A stretch of 64,000 bases of DNA from Ochotona curzoniae (lineage: Eukaryota; Chordata; Mammalia; Lagomorpha; Ochotonidae): assembly GCF_017591425.1 (NCBI RefSeq), contig NW_024467120.1, positions 7,192,001 through 7,256,000 on the forward strand, given 5' to 3'. Positions 22,510-33,793 of this stretch are shown piece after piece. The notes beneath the pieces were generated by a model, which did not search any database, was not told the DNA's origin, and saw nothing but the letters and a program-made list of their open reading frames with translations. The first letter of the stretch is position 1. Each line of letters starts with the position of its first letter. Both the position numbers and the translations under genes were made by a program.

Positions 22510-23377
22510 AGTTGACAGTCTTTATGTGATAAAAGTTTGACCAGTGGTTTTTATAGCTACACATAAATGTAATGGATTTCTAGAAGGTCTCTTGGGAGCC
22601 AAATGTTTGAAGTCGTAAAAATTCTTAATTGTAATTTCTTAATCTTTTTCTCTCCTGCCGTGTAGATTTAGTTTCTCCCTGTTTCCTTTTGCATGAAGCC
22701 TTATGTTTTCTAAGCAGAATTAATGATATTGGGAAATATTTCAAAGCATTTGTCAGCAGAGTGGTTTATTCTTTAATTAATGGTGAGGCAGTTTTGCAGA
22801 CAGGTGACACACTTTAATTTATTACAGAGACAAGTCTTGTTAGTTATTGATTAGTGATGAATAAATTACTGCCATTTTTAATTATAAGGAATTTTCTTTT
22901 GGGGCTAATTAATCAGATTCATGTATTTCTTAGGCTGTGCAGCATTATTATCCATTTGAGTTACAAGAAAGAGCCTGTTTGGCTGTGCCCTGGGTAAATT
23001 CAGGGCAAAGGAGACAGGTTTCTAGGTCTGTGTTTTGATCTTCATTTTTATTAAGCAAAAAATTACTTCAAACTGCCTTTCCTGTTGAGTAGGTTCAGAA
23101 CTACCTGCTTGACAGATGGCGTTGGAAGCAATTACTGAGATCATGTGCTTACCTGCTCGTGGACATGTGCTCACCAGATGCACCCTGTTTACCCAGGGCT
23201 GCTGATGCCTTAACGAAATATGCACCTTCTGGACAGAGTTGCATAACTTGGGAAACTAAAGAGCTTCTGACCGGAGCTCACACTCCCTGTCCTGTCCTGG
23301 GGGTCATTTCTCTCCACTCTTTGCCTCTGTCTCTTTTCTGCCTGCATGTTTTTTTTTTTTTCCCCCTGCTCCCTTCC
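22510..23377. other. Unique intron with homeodomain-type AT-rich motifs; candidate conserved noncoding element (22650-23020)
   Basis: No repeat family recognised. The segment is dense in TAAT/ATTA cores (TTTAATTAATGG, GCTAATTAATCAG, TTTTTAATTATAAGG) next to non-repetitive sequence, as is common in conserved developmental enhancers. Function is inference. Confidence 0.4.
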
Positions 23378-23705
23378 TCTAAGATTTATTTATCTGTGTT
23401 AAAGGAAGAGTGGCACAGAGGGAGGGGAGAGAGACAAAAAGAGAATGAATACCTTTTGTTCACTGGCTCATTCCCTGGATATCCTCGAGAGCTAGGATTG
23501 GACCAGGCCAAAGCCTGGAGATTGCATGCAGGTCTCGCACGTGAGCGACAGGAAGCCAGGTACTGGGCCGTCTTGCTGCCTGCCAGGCTCATGAGTGGGA
23601 AACTGAGTCAAAAGTGGAAGCAGCCTTCCATCCTAGGTGTTCTGATACAGGATGTGGCGATGAGGCAAAGGGTGGTCTAACCTGCTGGACCGCAGTGCCT
23701 GCCCC
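23378..23705 (-). mobile_element. Older C-SINE subfamily, antisense
   Basis: AAGATTTATTTATCTGTGTTAAAGG at the left, ACCGCAGTGCCTGCCCC at the right. Internal features (GGTCTCGCACGTGAGCGACAGGAAGCC, GATACAGGATGTGGCGATGAGG) mark an older subfamily than the CCCATATGGG copies. Confidence 0.8.
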
Positions 23706-23709
23706 TACG

Positions 23710-24754
23710 TTTCTTATGAGCGGTCAGATAGACCACTCATTTTTTTTTTTTCCTTTTTTTTTGGTGTACTTAGTACTTGAATTTTACCTGTTCACAGAAA
23801 TATCTAATAAATGCCTCCCCTTACCCCAAACAGTTTTTGATTCAACTCTAGTAGTGACTAAGCAGTCTTTTAAGATGATGGTTTTTGTTTATTATATTGT
23901 TGTATTAGTTGAAAAACATACTTTGTATACCATATGGAAAATATGAACCAGTTCCCCTATTCCTAAAATTCTTATTTTGGAGACCTCCCTTTTTACTTAA
24001 ACATATCTTTCAAACAACTTACAAATAATTCTTGTGTTCTGGAAGATTGAGAGAAACTGCTTTCTTATTTATCACCTATAAAACTTATTTTTTCTGCTCA
24101 TTTATTTTAAAATATTTTAAAAGCTGAACTGTAGTGATGCCCCGTGTGTCTTACTATTCCGTTTTGAAATGGAGTACACTTGGCTCTCTGTAAACCTTGA
24201 GGAACAAGGAAAGTCATTGTTCCAGGATCCTGACAGGTGCAAGAGTGTAAATAATTACAGGCCTGGGCAGAAACTGGAGCAGAAGTTGCACAGCAGCTGG
24301 CAGGCCTGACCTGTGACAGGTCTGCCCCTAGTTAAGTAGCCTAAATTTCATGGCAAGCTCAGATTTGTTTGAAATTCACCTTCTGCCACAGGAAGATACT
24401 ACTGATTGGAGCAAGCTGAACTGGGAGTAAGATACACAAAATAGTGAGAAAGGAAGGTACCCGCTGAGCCACCTTTTGTCTGATTTCAGTACCAGGTAGA
24501 ACTTGTATATATGAATTTCTAAATTGCATTTTGAACACATCACTCAGCACCAAGCAAATATGGAAAACTGGTTTCATCCTATAGTGGTCTGGAGATTTTT
24601 TGATTTTTTTTTTTGTTAGCTGTTTCTAAATCATTTTAATTTTGAGATGACTTTGATAAGAGAAGGTTAAAATTGTTTTATGTAGCATATTAGAAATACC
24701 TAAATTTACTTTTGTAGGTATTTATAGAATAATGTAAATTTAAAAAGTTTTAAA
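23710..24754. other. Unique intron, nothing recognised
   Basis: AT-rich, with a T-rich run at 23739-23761. No supported feature. Confidence 0.45.
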
Positions 24755-24990
24755 TCAGTATTTGAGAAACCCAGAGACGAGAGATCTCATCCTCTGCTTT
24801 ATTTCCCAGATACCTGCAGTGGATGGGACACAGCCCCACCCAAACTGAGAGCTGGAAATTTAATCCAGGTCTCCTGTGTGGGTGACAGGGATCCATACTC
24901 TCAGCCATCCCTGCTACCTCCTAAGGTACATCCTAGCTGGAAACAGAGGAGTGGAAATTGAACTCGGAAGCTGAAGTGTGGGTTGCAAGC
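24755..24990 (-). mobile_element. Old C-SINE fragment, antisense
   Basis: CATCCTCTGCTTTATTTCCCAGATACC, then AATCCAGGTCTCCTGTGTGGGTGACAGGGATCC, then AGCTGGAAACAGAGGAGTGGAA. This is the old-subfamily middle region; both ends are poor. Confidence 0.6.
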
Positions 24991-25594
24991 TTCTTAGCTT
25001 CAGATGGACACTCCCTCCCTGAGTAGTGCAGATTGCGAATGGCATCTCCTTCAGGGTCCATGAGGCAGCACCCCAGTGTAAAAGCCAGGCTGGTTGCTGA
25101 CCTGTCAAGAAGCCAGTGCACCAGCAACTCTGTGCGCTGCCCCTCTGGGTTGTTACACTGGAGAGTGCAAGAGTGCAGTTTCTACCAGAGCAAGGAAAAC
25201 CTGCCAACCCAGCAGTCTGTCGTACAGATCAAGTTTCTTTGGCCTCTTGAATGTTTGAAAAAACAAACAAAAATAAAACACGCACAAATTGTTTGTAGCT
25301 TCACTGTTTTTTTTCTTCTTTTAAAGCCTGTTTCTGGCTCTCTTAGAGTCCCTGTTGATGTGGCAGCACTGCATCTGCAGCCTGTACCCTGCCTGAGCTT
25401 ACCAGCGCTGCCTGTTGGGTGCTCCCTGGAACGCTTGCTTCCTTGTCCTCTGTTTCTCAGTTCCGTCTGTTGCCTTCCTGTGAGTTTTGGGTTGTGACTC
25501 TTTGGGAGGGAGTAATGTGATGCTTGTGAATCCAAAAACATGTCACTGCCCGATTAGTTTTACATGATACTTCCATGAATGCTTAATGATTTAA
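24990..25594. other. Unique intron, nothing recognised
   Basis: Mixed-composition sequence. The open frames at 25033-25497 and 25182-25541 overlap on opposite strands and lack domains. Confidence 0.4.
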
Positions 25595-25712
25595 AAAATT
25601 TCTTATTTGAAAGGCAAAGACAGAACTCAGTCTAAGTCTCATATTGGCTGCAGGGACCCAAGTTTGAGTCTTCTCTTACTGTCTCCCACGAAGCTAAGAG
25701 GAAGCTTAATCA
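25595..25712 (-). mobile_element. C-SINE 3'-end fragment, antisense
   Basis: TTCTTATTTGAAAGGCAAAGACAG at the left, followed by a short diverged remnant (GGCTGCAGGGACCCAAG) before a sense SINE. Confidence 0.5.
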
Positions 25713-25744
25713 AATACAGTAAAAAGGACTGGAGCCAGACACAC

Positions 25745-26005
25745 AGAAATGGGATATAGGCATCCCATATGGTGCTGGTTCGACTCTTGTCCGCTCCGTT
25801 TCCAATTCAACTCCTTGATAATACGCTTGGGAAAACAGCAGAGGGTGGCCAGAGTCTTGGGGTTCCTGCACCCACATTGGTGACCTGGAAGGAGCTCTGG
25901 GCTCTTGGCTTGACACAGCTCCATGTCTGTCCACTTGGGGATAGAGGATCGATCTCTCTCTCTCTCTCTCTCCCCCTTTGTTGCTCTGCCTTTCAAATAA
26001 GTCGA
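25745..26005 (+). mobile_element. C-SINE, sense, head lost, with (TC)n in the tail half
   Basis: GGCATCCCATATGGTGCTGGTTCG, then AAAACAGCAGAGGGTGGCC, CTTGGGGATAGAGGATCG, a (CT)n run at about 25951-25971, and CTGCCTTTCAAATAAGT. Confidence 0.8.
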
Positions 26006-26154
26006 TGATTTTATTTTATACAAAAAAGGAAACTTTGAAGTTTGTTACTTTTGAAATACTGAATTTCCATTTAGTGAACAAATGAAGAACTAATTAGGTA
26101 TCTGTACTGTTTCAAACTTTGAGAGTTTAAAAACAGGCATATATTGCAAATTTT

Positions 26155-26280
26155 ATTCAACATAATTACTGAGTGTCGAATACTAAGCATTGTTTTAGGC
26201 ACTTAGATTTCAGCATTTCATGAAACAAGATATCTCCTTACCACGAATGAGGAGATGAAGAAACAAACGTGCATTGATTC
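26155..26280 (+). mobile_element. LINE-2 fragment
   Basis: TTACTGAGTGTCGAATACTAAGCATTGTTTTAGGCAC resembles the L2 3' block (TTGAGTGCCTACTATGTGCCAGGCACTGTTCTAGGC). Confidence 0.6.
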
Positions 26281-26566
26281 AGTTATTTATAGATTTGTGC
26301 ACAAGCTAGAGTGATAGATGTCCTGTGTGCTGGTTCATGCTCCAAATGACCACAGTGATTGGCTCTGGTCTGGCTGAAAGCAGGAGCATGAATGCCGCCT
26401 GAGCCTCTCATGTGTGTATGTCAGGGATAGTAGAATCTGGACCATCTTCCAGGTACATTAGCAGGAAGCTGGATTGGAAGAAAGTGCAGTCACTTGGATA
26501 ATTGGTGCTTCTATATTGTATGATGACATTGCAGGCAGCAGCTTAACCCAGCACTGTGCTGGCCTC
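26281..26566 (-). mobile_element. Older C-SINE, antisense, between L2 fragments
   Basis: TTATTTATAGATTTGTGCACAAGC at the left, TTAACCCAGCACTGTGCTGGCC at the right; the old-subfamily middle is present (GCAGGAAGCTGGATTGGAAG). Confidence 0.72.
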
Positions 26567-26569
26567 TGA

Positions 26570-26700
26570 TTCATTTACTTATTGATCCTTGCCAGGTGCT
26601 TCCTAAGTCTTGGGGCTGTGGCAGTGTGACCAAGACGAATTTTTGTCTCGTAAGCCTGTCATTGAAACACTGTAGTTGAAAAGAAAGTTAACTTGTGTTG
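26570..26700 (+). mobile_element. LINE-2 fragment
   Basis: TTATTGATCCTTGCCAGGTGCTTCC, then GGGGCTGTGGCAGTGTGACCAAGACG, matches the conserved L2 end block. This may be a second L2 copy, since the same block already appears at 26155. Confidence 0.55.
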
Positions 26701-27758
26701 GATAGCAAATCCTATAAAGAAGATGAAAACCTGTTCTTGAAAGAGATGGGATTGCTATTGTTGACCTATCAGGAAGTTCCCTGATTAAAGGAAATATGAG
26801 CAGATACCTAAGTAATATCGTTAGTAGTGGCAGTGTTTGAAAAACAGACATTCTAGAAAAAATGGAGCTTCAATGGAAAAACCCCAGGGGAGGGATGTGC
26901 TTGTTACTTGTAAAGGATGTCCAGGAGGAGCCAGAGTAATTGGAGATGAAGGAGCCAGGGGAGAGTAGCATGGGATGAGTTTGTTTTATATGGAATGAAT
27001 GGCTCTGAATATATATCAGAGGTAAATTCACCTGGGGGCTGTAAATTCTGTGTGGAGGGACAGTGGTATGAAACCAGGATGCAAGAGTCCATGGGATCGG
27101 TCCCTAGACCAATGAGTCAGAATTAAGAGTCCATTTGCTGCTTGTGGCCCAAATTAAATCTCAATTCTGCGAAGCTTTTGGCAGTTCACTGTCTGAAAAT
27201 GGAATTCTAGATGGTACAATCCAGTGCCCTGAGGTCTATATAAATTGTTGAATTTATGGTGTGCCAGTGCCCATTATATAGTGGTCATCTGGTTAATTTG
27301 CTGCAGAGAATATGAGGGTTGGAACAAATGGGTCAGAAAGCCTGACTAAAATGAGAATAGCAATTCACATTCAATTAAAATGTGCATAGCCTGCAATGAT
27401 TTTTCATTGTGCTAGGGTAAAGGGGAGATTAGATATATGATGATAATTAATAGTTGTAAATTTAAAAGTCAACTTTGTTCCAAGTGTTAATTTTTCCTGG
27501 AAGTGTTGTGCAAAATGGTCAAGTTCCTAAAATTGTCGATATACTGATTACGGTATTTATAATTACAAGGCATACTATGTAGCTGACTTGAAGTGTGAAC
27601 TAATTAACCTAGGGCTTGTGCAATATATTTGAACAAAAGTAGCTAAAAATTTTTAGAAGTCTGTTACTTTTAAGTAAGTGACAGTATTTATGGCAATTTA
27701 GCTTTATTCAATATAGCTGAGCAGTGTTTTTAGGGGAGGTTTTGAATTTTAAAACAAG
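26701..27758. other. Unique intron; candidate conserved noncoding element (27290-27757)
   Basis: The right half is repeat-free by eye and rich in TAAT cores, with little low-complexity sequence. No coding potential is seen. Confidence 0.4.
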
Positions 27759-27760
27759 TA

Positions 27761-28275
27761 CAGATTGAGTTTCTTTATTCTGAAAATATGCAATGCTTGT
27801 TGAAATAATACATGTGTTGCTTTAACTTAAAATGTATGTATTTTATGTATGTTTTTTTATTTGCGAGGCAGGGAAAGGGGGGATAGGTAGAGATCCATCT
27901 GCTGGGTCACTCACCAGGCAGCAGAGTGTCAAGAGCCCAGTTCAGATTTTTCCAGCTGAGTGACAAGGACCCAACCATCGAGTCCTCTCTGCAGCCTATC
28001 AGGTTGCAGGTCAGATAGCTGGAGCTGGGGAGCAGAGCTGGGACTGAAGCCAGATGCTCTGAAGTCACTGCTATTAGTACCCGCACTAAGGTCTCTGGCA
28101 TCTTCAAGGTCACACCTGTGTTCAGTTACAGATTCAAGAACATTTTGAATTTAGGAATTTCAGATCAGGCTGACTCCACTGGTTAAAATCTGGGCACACA
28201 TTCCCAAACTTAAAAACTACAAGATTTGAAACCCTCTGTAGGCTCAGGCATTTCAGATAAGGGACACTCAATCCG
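27761..28275. mobile_element. Tigger/MER2-like DNA transposon, nonautonomous, split by a SINE
   Basis: The left end CAGATTGAGTTTCTTTATTCTGAAAATATGC and the right end GCATTTCAGATAAGGGACACTCAATCCG are imperfect inverted repeats, flanked by TA at 27759-27760 and 28276-28277 (the expected target). They resemble the GGTTGAGTATCCCTTATC ends of mammalian MER2-type elements. An antisense SINE occupies the middle. Confidence 0.75.
27850..28095 (-). mobile_element. Old C-SINE, antisense, nested in the Tigger-like element
   Basis: TTTTTTATTTGCGAGGCAGGG at the left; the middle has GAGTGACAAGGACCCAACCATCGAG and GGGACTGAAGCCAGATGCTCTG. The head is lost. Confidence 0.7.
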
Positions 28276-28620
28276 TATCAATGAATGAAGTTTTGTTTTT
28301 GATGTAATGAAGTTGTTACTGATTCAGGATGATTATATTTTACAAGTAACACCATGAACCACAACTGTGTAGCTACTGTTCTGGTAATACTGCAGAGTTT
28401 CAACGTTCGGCTCTTAGAAATGATTACTGAAATCCCACAAAAAGAGGTGAAATGTAAATCATTGAGACGGTGAGGGAAGTGCTTTACCAGGAAGACCCTC
28501 ACATCTAAACAGACCGACTCTGAAAAGCTCTTTGGCAAATATTTGGAATTCAGGACAGATCTTGTTCCTTGGAAGTCATAGTATGTGTGACATATGTTAG
28601 GCACCAGTGCACTTTGCACA

Positions 28621-28653
28621 GATTTCAGAGGCGTGCCAGACGCCTCTGAAATC
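28621..28653. repeat. Perfect 14-bp inverted repeat with 5-nt loop
   Basis: GATTTCAGAGGCGT, loop GCCAG, then ACGCCTCTGAAATC. The stem is GC-rich at its apex and would fold stably in RNA or single-stranded DNA. No RNA family is recognised. Confidence 0.85.
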
Positions 28654-29098
28654 CGTTCAGAGATCTGATTTTGTGTCAACATTGGTAGCTTTCTTGGGTG
28701 TCAGCATTGGTGTTTTAGGATGTAAGTGGCTCTGTGCTGTATGGTGCATTAGCATGTGTTCATGGAAGAGCTGCTTTATGATGGGATCCTTGGGTGAGGT
28801 ACTTGTTATGCCCCAACATTTGAGCTAGGGGTTATTCATAGTGCTGGATGTCCTTGCCCATGGGGTGCTGGCGGGGAGTGTTCCTGAGCACCCTTCTGCT
28901 CTGCACTTCCCAGTGCTGTGCAGGTGAGGAAGACCCATTCCAGTAAGCTGGCACAGACAGCTTGCCTCCTGACAGGCCATTGGTCCTGTGGGAACATCCC
29001 TGCACCCCAGTTCTCTGCTGCATCAAGATAAACGTACTCTTCATTAGCCTTGTGTGGTGGGGTGGCAAAGCTGATTGGGTTGGACCTGTGCTGAGTGA

Positions 29099-29102
<4 letters not shown>

Positions 29103-29137
<35 letters not shown>
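29103..29137 (+). repeat. (GT)n microsatellite followed by a G-rich tail
   Basis: About 17 GT units, then GGTGGGTGGGGGTGGGG, a potential G-quadruplex on the + strand. Confidence 0.95.
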
Positions 29138-29138
<1 letters not shown>

Positions 29139-29362
29139 TGGGTGGGGGTGGGGTCTGGTGGGCATTGAAGACAGGAGAGCCGATCAATTCAGCTTCTCCC
29201 ACTTTAGACTCCTACCTGCCTTCTTTCTGGTGACCCTCAAGTAGGATTACATCCCTAGAAGATGCAACCCCAGCTAAATTTCTTGTGAAAAGACATCTCA
29301 GACATCATGATATTGTGTATGTATTTCTTTCCCCCCACCCCATTTTACCTTTTTTTTTTTTG

Positions 29363-29693
29363 TTAAAGATTTATTTATTTATTGGAAAGTCAGATATACA
29401 GAGAGGAGGAGAGGCAGAGAGGAAGATCTTCCATACGATGATTCACTCCCCAAGTGAGCGCAACGGCCAATGCTATGCTGATCCGGAGCCAGGATCCAGC
29501 AACTTCTTCCAGGTATCCCACACAGGTGCAGGGTCCCAAAGCTTTGGGCCATCCTGGACTGCTTTCCCAGGCCACAAGCAGGGGGCTGGATGGGAAGTGG
29601 AGCTGCCGGGATTGTTTAGAACCGGCGCCCATATGGGATCCCGGGGCGTTCAAGGTGAGGGCTTGAGCCGCTAGGCCACGCCACCTGGCCCTT
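29363..29693 (-). mobile_element. C-SINE, full length, antisense, with target-site duplication
   Basis: Left tail AAAGATTTATTTATTTATTGG; right head CTAGGCCACGCCACCTGGCCC. CCATTTTACCTT occurs at 29340-29351 and again from 29694. Confidence 0.93.
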
Positions 29694-29706
29694 CCATTTT
29701 ACCTTT

Positions 29707-30940
29707 ACTTGCTTAAACCAAAGTGCTTATTTAATGTAACCTACCTACAGGTTTATTTTACAGCAAGGAAATCAACATCATGAAATATCTAAATACACTT
29801 AAATATCTGTATTCCTGGGTTAGGTATATCCTTTAAATGTCTTCCATGCAGAGCCATCAATAATCCAGGAGGACAGCATCTGTCTGACCTGCTGCTTCTG
29901 GGCTAAAGGTGATGACTCACAGGTGTAATTATGGTCTGTGTGTCAAGTACTTGGGAGACAGTTTCACTTGCCCAAATACTGTGCTGCATGTCATAAAGAT
30001 GAAAAGTTTGAGCTAGGGTACGCTTTAAAAAAAAGACCTGAGTATACCACCTGCTGCCTGCTGTTTAACAAGGCCTTGGGATCTGTTCCAGATACTGCAC
30101 TGCTACATTGAACAAATATCAGGGTGAGGAAGGGTGGACTTTGGTGGTTGATTCTGGGACGTGGAAGAGGCCCTTTTTACGGCATCCCAAGCAGCTTAAG
30201 CAGCTTTACTGGGATCATGGTGATTTCCTATTGTGATTTGTCTGTCATTGAAAACAATTTTGTCTTAATTTTGAAAATTGGATATGAGGAGTTACATTAC
30301 ATACAAACAACATTAGATGATGATGGAGATAGTGTTCTGTGCTGCGTGATCTAATTTGGAGCCAGGGGATGGCCACCTGCTAGGCCTTTGTTCTTCTGGC
30401 AGTCTGGCAAGAAACCTCAGTGTTTTGGTTCTCTGGCTGGTCATGTGGTTTTTGGGATTTGCCTGAGTTGCTTGCAAATGATTAATCTGGTAGCACAGAA
30501 TGATGGAGTATTTGACTACTGCATCTTTGAATTAAGAAAACAAATCCCTTTTAAAGTTATTATTCAGCAACCACAGAATGCTTTTATTGTGTTGATAGAG
30601 CATTGGAGTCTTTACATCTTATCTGGAGGCAGCTTGTTCTTATCTACAACATAAAAAAGAAACCTGTTTGGCATTATGGTAGCCAGCCACCATAAAGCAC
30701 CTGTCTGTTTAGCCACTGCCATAGGGTAACCATATAATTGAGTGACTAAGCTGGGTCAGATCTGGGAGTGACAGAGTGGGTAACAATTATGCTGGAATAA
30801 GAAGTATAGACTAGGATATTTTCCAGTTCTGTAAGGTCTGGTCATCTATACCACCCTTTGTAGTCAAGGTTAAGCAAGCATTCCTCATGCATTTAAGAAT
30901 TTTCTTGTGTGTATATATGTGTGTAGGTGTCTCTTAATGT
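29707..30940. other. Unique intron; candidate conserved element (30120-30650)
   Basis: Two adjacent domain-less open frames (30124-30354 and 30388-30654) in repeat-free sequence; not called as genes because no homology, splice site or start context supports them. Confidence 0.4.
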
Positions 30941-30941
30941 C

Positions 30942-31125
30942 ATTTTTATTTACTTAAAATAGAGGCAACAGAAACAAAGAACAAGAGAATAAGAGGGAGC
31001 TCTTCTATTTGATGTACTCCCTAACTGCCCACACAAGTCAAGGTTCTAGGATGCTGATGTCAGGATCCTGCGACACCATCCAGGTAACAGGGATCCAGCT
31101 AATTGAGCCATCTTCTGGCCCCCAG
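30942..31125 (-). mobile_element. Old C-SINE fragment, antisense
   Basis: TTTTTATTTACTTAAAATAGAGGCA at the left and ACCATCCAGGTAACAGGGATCCAGC near the right. Strongly diverged. Confidence 0.5.
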
Positions 31126-31747
31126 GATGTGCTGTCGAGAAACAATCAGAAGTAGAGGAGCTGGATTTGAAGTAACTCTGGTATACAGGCAACCCAGGGA
31201 GCAATCCAATTGTGTTCCTGTGTTTAAATTGTATCATACAAAGTAAGCACTTACCAGATAGTTTCAAATTTAATATCTCTGTATGCTTTTAAAAGAATCT
31301 TAAAATTTTCTGCCAAGTATCTTTTAAAAATGTACATTTCAGAGCTTAGGATCTGTAGGCTTTCCTGGTGTTAAGGCCCACTCTTGGGCGTTTGCTGACG
31401 TAAGATTGAGACTGACACGATGTTAACATCTAGTGCACAGGTGTGAAAAACTCTTAAAGATTGCAATGAACACTTCTAAAATCATGTAAATGGCATGCTC
31501 AGTGTGTGAACCATTTAGTCAAGTGCTATAACTTATCCTGCACCCAACTTACTTCACCATTTTGAGTTGGAGTTGTTCAACAATTCAGTGGCTACTTAGA
31601 AACTCCTTAAATCCCTTCCGAGAAAAATAAAGAATCCAAGTGATTTGGTTTCCTTCCCTGATGGTGTTCTGTTACTTTTCTAGTATATAAAGACTGGATA
31701 ATCTTTTCTGCACTTCTGTTTTTATTGCTTTAGAAGTTTTCATTTTT
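31126..31747. other. Unique intron, nothing recognised
   Basis: No supported feature. Confidence 0.45.
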
Positions 31748-32033
31748 AAGATTTATTTTTATTGGAAAGTCAGATAAGTAAGAGTGACAGAGAGGAAATC
31801 TTCCATATGTTGATTCACTCCCCAAGTGGCTGCAATGGCTGGAACTGAGCCAGTCTGAAGCCAGGAACCCAGGAGCCTCTTCCAGGTCTCCCATGTTGGT
31901 CCTCTACTTTCCTAGGCCACAAGCAGGGAGCTGAATGGGAAGTGGGGCCACTGGGGATAAAATCAGTGCCCATGTGGGATCCCTGACATGCAAGGCAAGA
32001 ACTTCAGCTGCTAGTCTAACAGTGCCAGGCCCT
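31748..32033 (-). mobile_element. C-SINE, antisense
   Basis: AAGATTTATTTTTATTGGAAAGTCAG at the left, CTAGTCTAACAGTGCCAGGCCC at the right, with the CCCATGTGGGATCCC box present. Confidence 0.9.
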
Positions 32034-33474
32034 TTTCTTTATTTTTTAAATTTCCAGTCTCCTATAAACCTTAAGTTATGCTACAGCCAAGGTGGTAGGA
32101 ATTTCTGCTCTTTTCTGTAGGTGGTAACAAGGTGGTGTTTCTTGCCTGTCAAGAGAACTGATCAGACAGAATGGGCTCAGCTTAGCCTTGAAATGTGGGT
32201 TGCACTGTAAAGGGTTTTGGCAAGTTATTTTGTGATTTAGAAGGACTCTGGGATCTGCACTGGGAACTTTGGCCTTTTCTTCTGGTCTGAGACAGGTGTT
32301 TTTTAAAAAGGTGTTAGAAGTGTAAGTTCAAGACCTTGTTAATCGGTTTAACATCCCATCTGTCCTAGTCTCCCTGTTTCTAATAGGATTAAATTAAAAC
32401 AGATGTTTTTAAAATCGCCTACTTATTTTCTTCCTTGGTGTGTTTGATATATATATATTTTTTCTTTTTGTATTCTGTTTTCTGTAATTCTGGTCTAAAG
32501 TCTTTTTTTGTTTGTTTGTTTTCTGTCTCTGACTCTTTATTGAGGTGGAAGTATTGACCAGTTCTTGATTTTATCTACCCTAAAAAATTGTAATATTCAG
32601 ACAACTCTCATGACAAAGCTTTTTTGGGTACTGGGTGATTTTTCCTCAGTATAATTAAATCCAGAGGTTGAGATTTATTTGCTTGTCAAGCCTCTTCCTA
32701 TTGTGATGTTTGCTCCAAAGGCAGGCTCTTTGGTTTATAGCTGTATCCTAAGTCAGGAAGAATGCTGGGTGTCTCACAACTATTCAACCATAACACAAAT
32801 GCTTTCGTTTTCTGCTGGTTCTGGAAATATAGCCTTTTTGTGTTATTAAGGAGCTCCTTGGCTCTATAGAAGTCCCTGAACATTGCCTGAGAGTTGAACC
32901 ATCTAATGAAGTTACTTCTGAGAGATGGTTTTTGTGATATTGTAGGTTTATAGTTCCTTTTTCTTGTGTTTGTTATCCCTGGATCTGGTTTTTATTAGTT
33001 TATCAATCAAGATCCTCTTTGATTCAGTAATGGAAATCTGAACCGAAACTTACTTCAGTATAAGGAAGTGGTTCATGTAGCACCATACAAAGTCCAAGAA
33101 AGCTTCAGGGTGGGTTGATTGAAGTCATTGTACTGCTAAGAGTCACAGGCTCATCCTGCTGTCTTCCTCTTGCCTCTTTAACTTCATCCATAAAGCTGCT
33201 GCTTTCTTTGATTGTGAGTCCAAGAACAACCAGGCCTATGGTTTCCTTGTTTACCTTTTCATGAAAAGCGATTGGCTTTAGTATTCTTGAATACCTGAGC
33301 ACGGTTTTCTTCATAGCTTAGTGGTCTGGCTGGCTTCACACTCATCTGCCCTGAAGATTGGCAAAGGAGATGGAGTTGTAATGATTGGCTTACAACAATC
33401 AGCTCGAGTGAAGTGGATGTTAGAATCAACCGTGATATTCACTAAGTGAAATAGTCATTGAACTTTATAGTTTT
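32034..33474. other. Unique intron, nothing recognised
   Basis: AT-rich with T runs and a (TA)n stretch near 32450. No supported gene or repeat family. Confidence 0.45.
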
Positions 33475-33793
33475 TTTGAAGAATTATTTGCTTTTATTGG
33501 AAAAGCAGATTTACAGAGAAACAAATAGAAAGATCTTTTTCTGTTGGTTTACTGGTCAAGTGACTTCAGCAGCCACAACTTTGCTGATCTGAATATAGGA
33601 CTCAGGAGCTCCATCCAGTTCTCCCATGCAGGAGCTTGGTCCCAAGGCATTGGGCCATTCCTTACTGCTTTCCCAGGCCATAAGCAGGGAGCTGGAAGGG
33701 AAAGTGGAAAAGCTGGGTTATGAACCAACATTCAAATAGGATCCCGGAGCATGCAAGGCAAGGATTTAGCCACTGGGCTATTGTGTTGCACCC
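33475..33793 (-). mobile_element. C-SINE, antisense
   Basis: GAAGAATTATTTGCTTTTATTGGAAAAGCAG at the left; GCCACTGGGCTATTGTGTTGCACCC at the right. Moderately diverged. Confidence 0.87.

Larger units (their letters stand above)
28278..29362. other. Unique intron with a strong hairpin and a (GT)n tract
   Basis: Apart from the hairpin at 28621-28653 and the (GT)n at 29103-29137, no family is recognised. The open frame at 28278-28682 has no known domain. Confidence 0.45.

Noticed and set aside
23159..23680. 173-codon open frame, + strand
   Set aside because: Most of it reads through an antisense SINE and a T run; the product is repeat-derived.
30124..30654. Two adjacent open frames resembling one broken gene
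   Set aside because: No homology recognised and joining them would need an unsupported frameshift.
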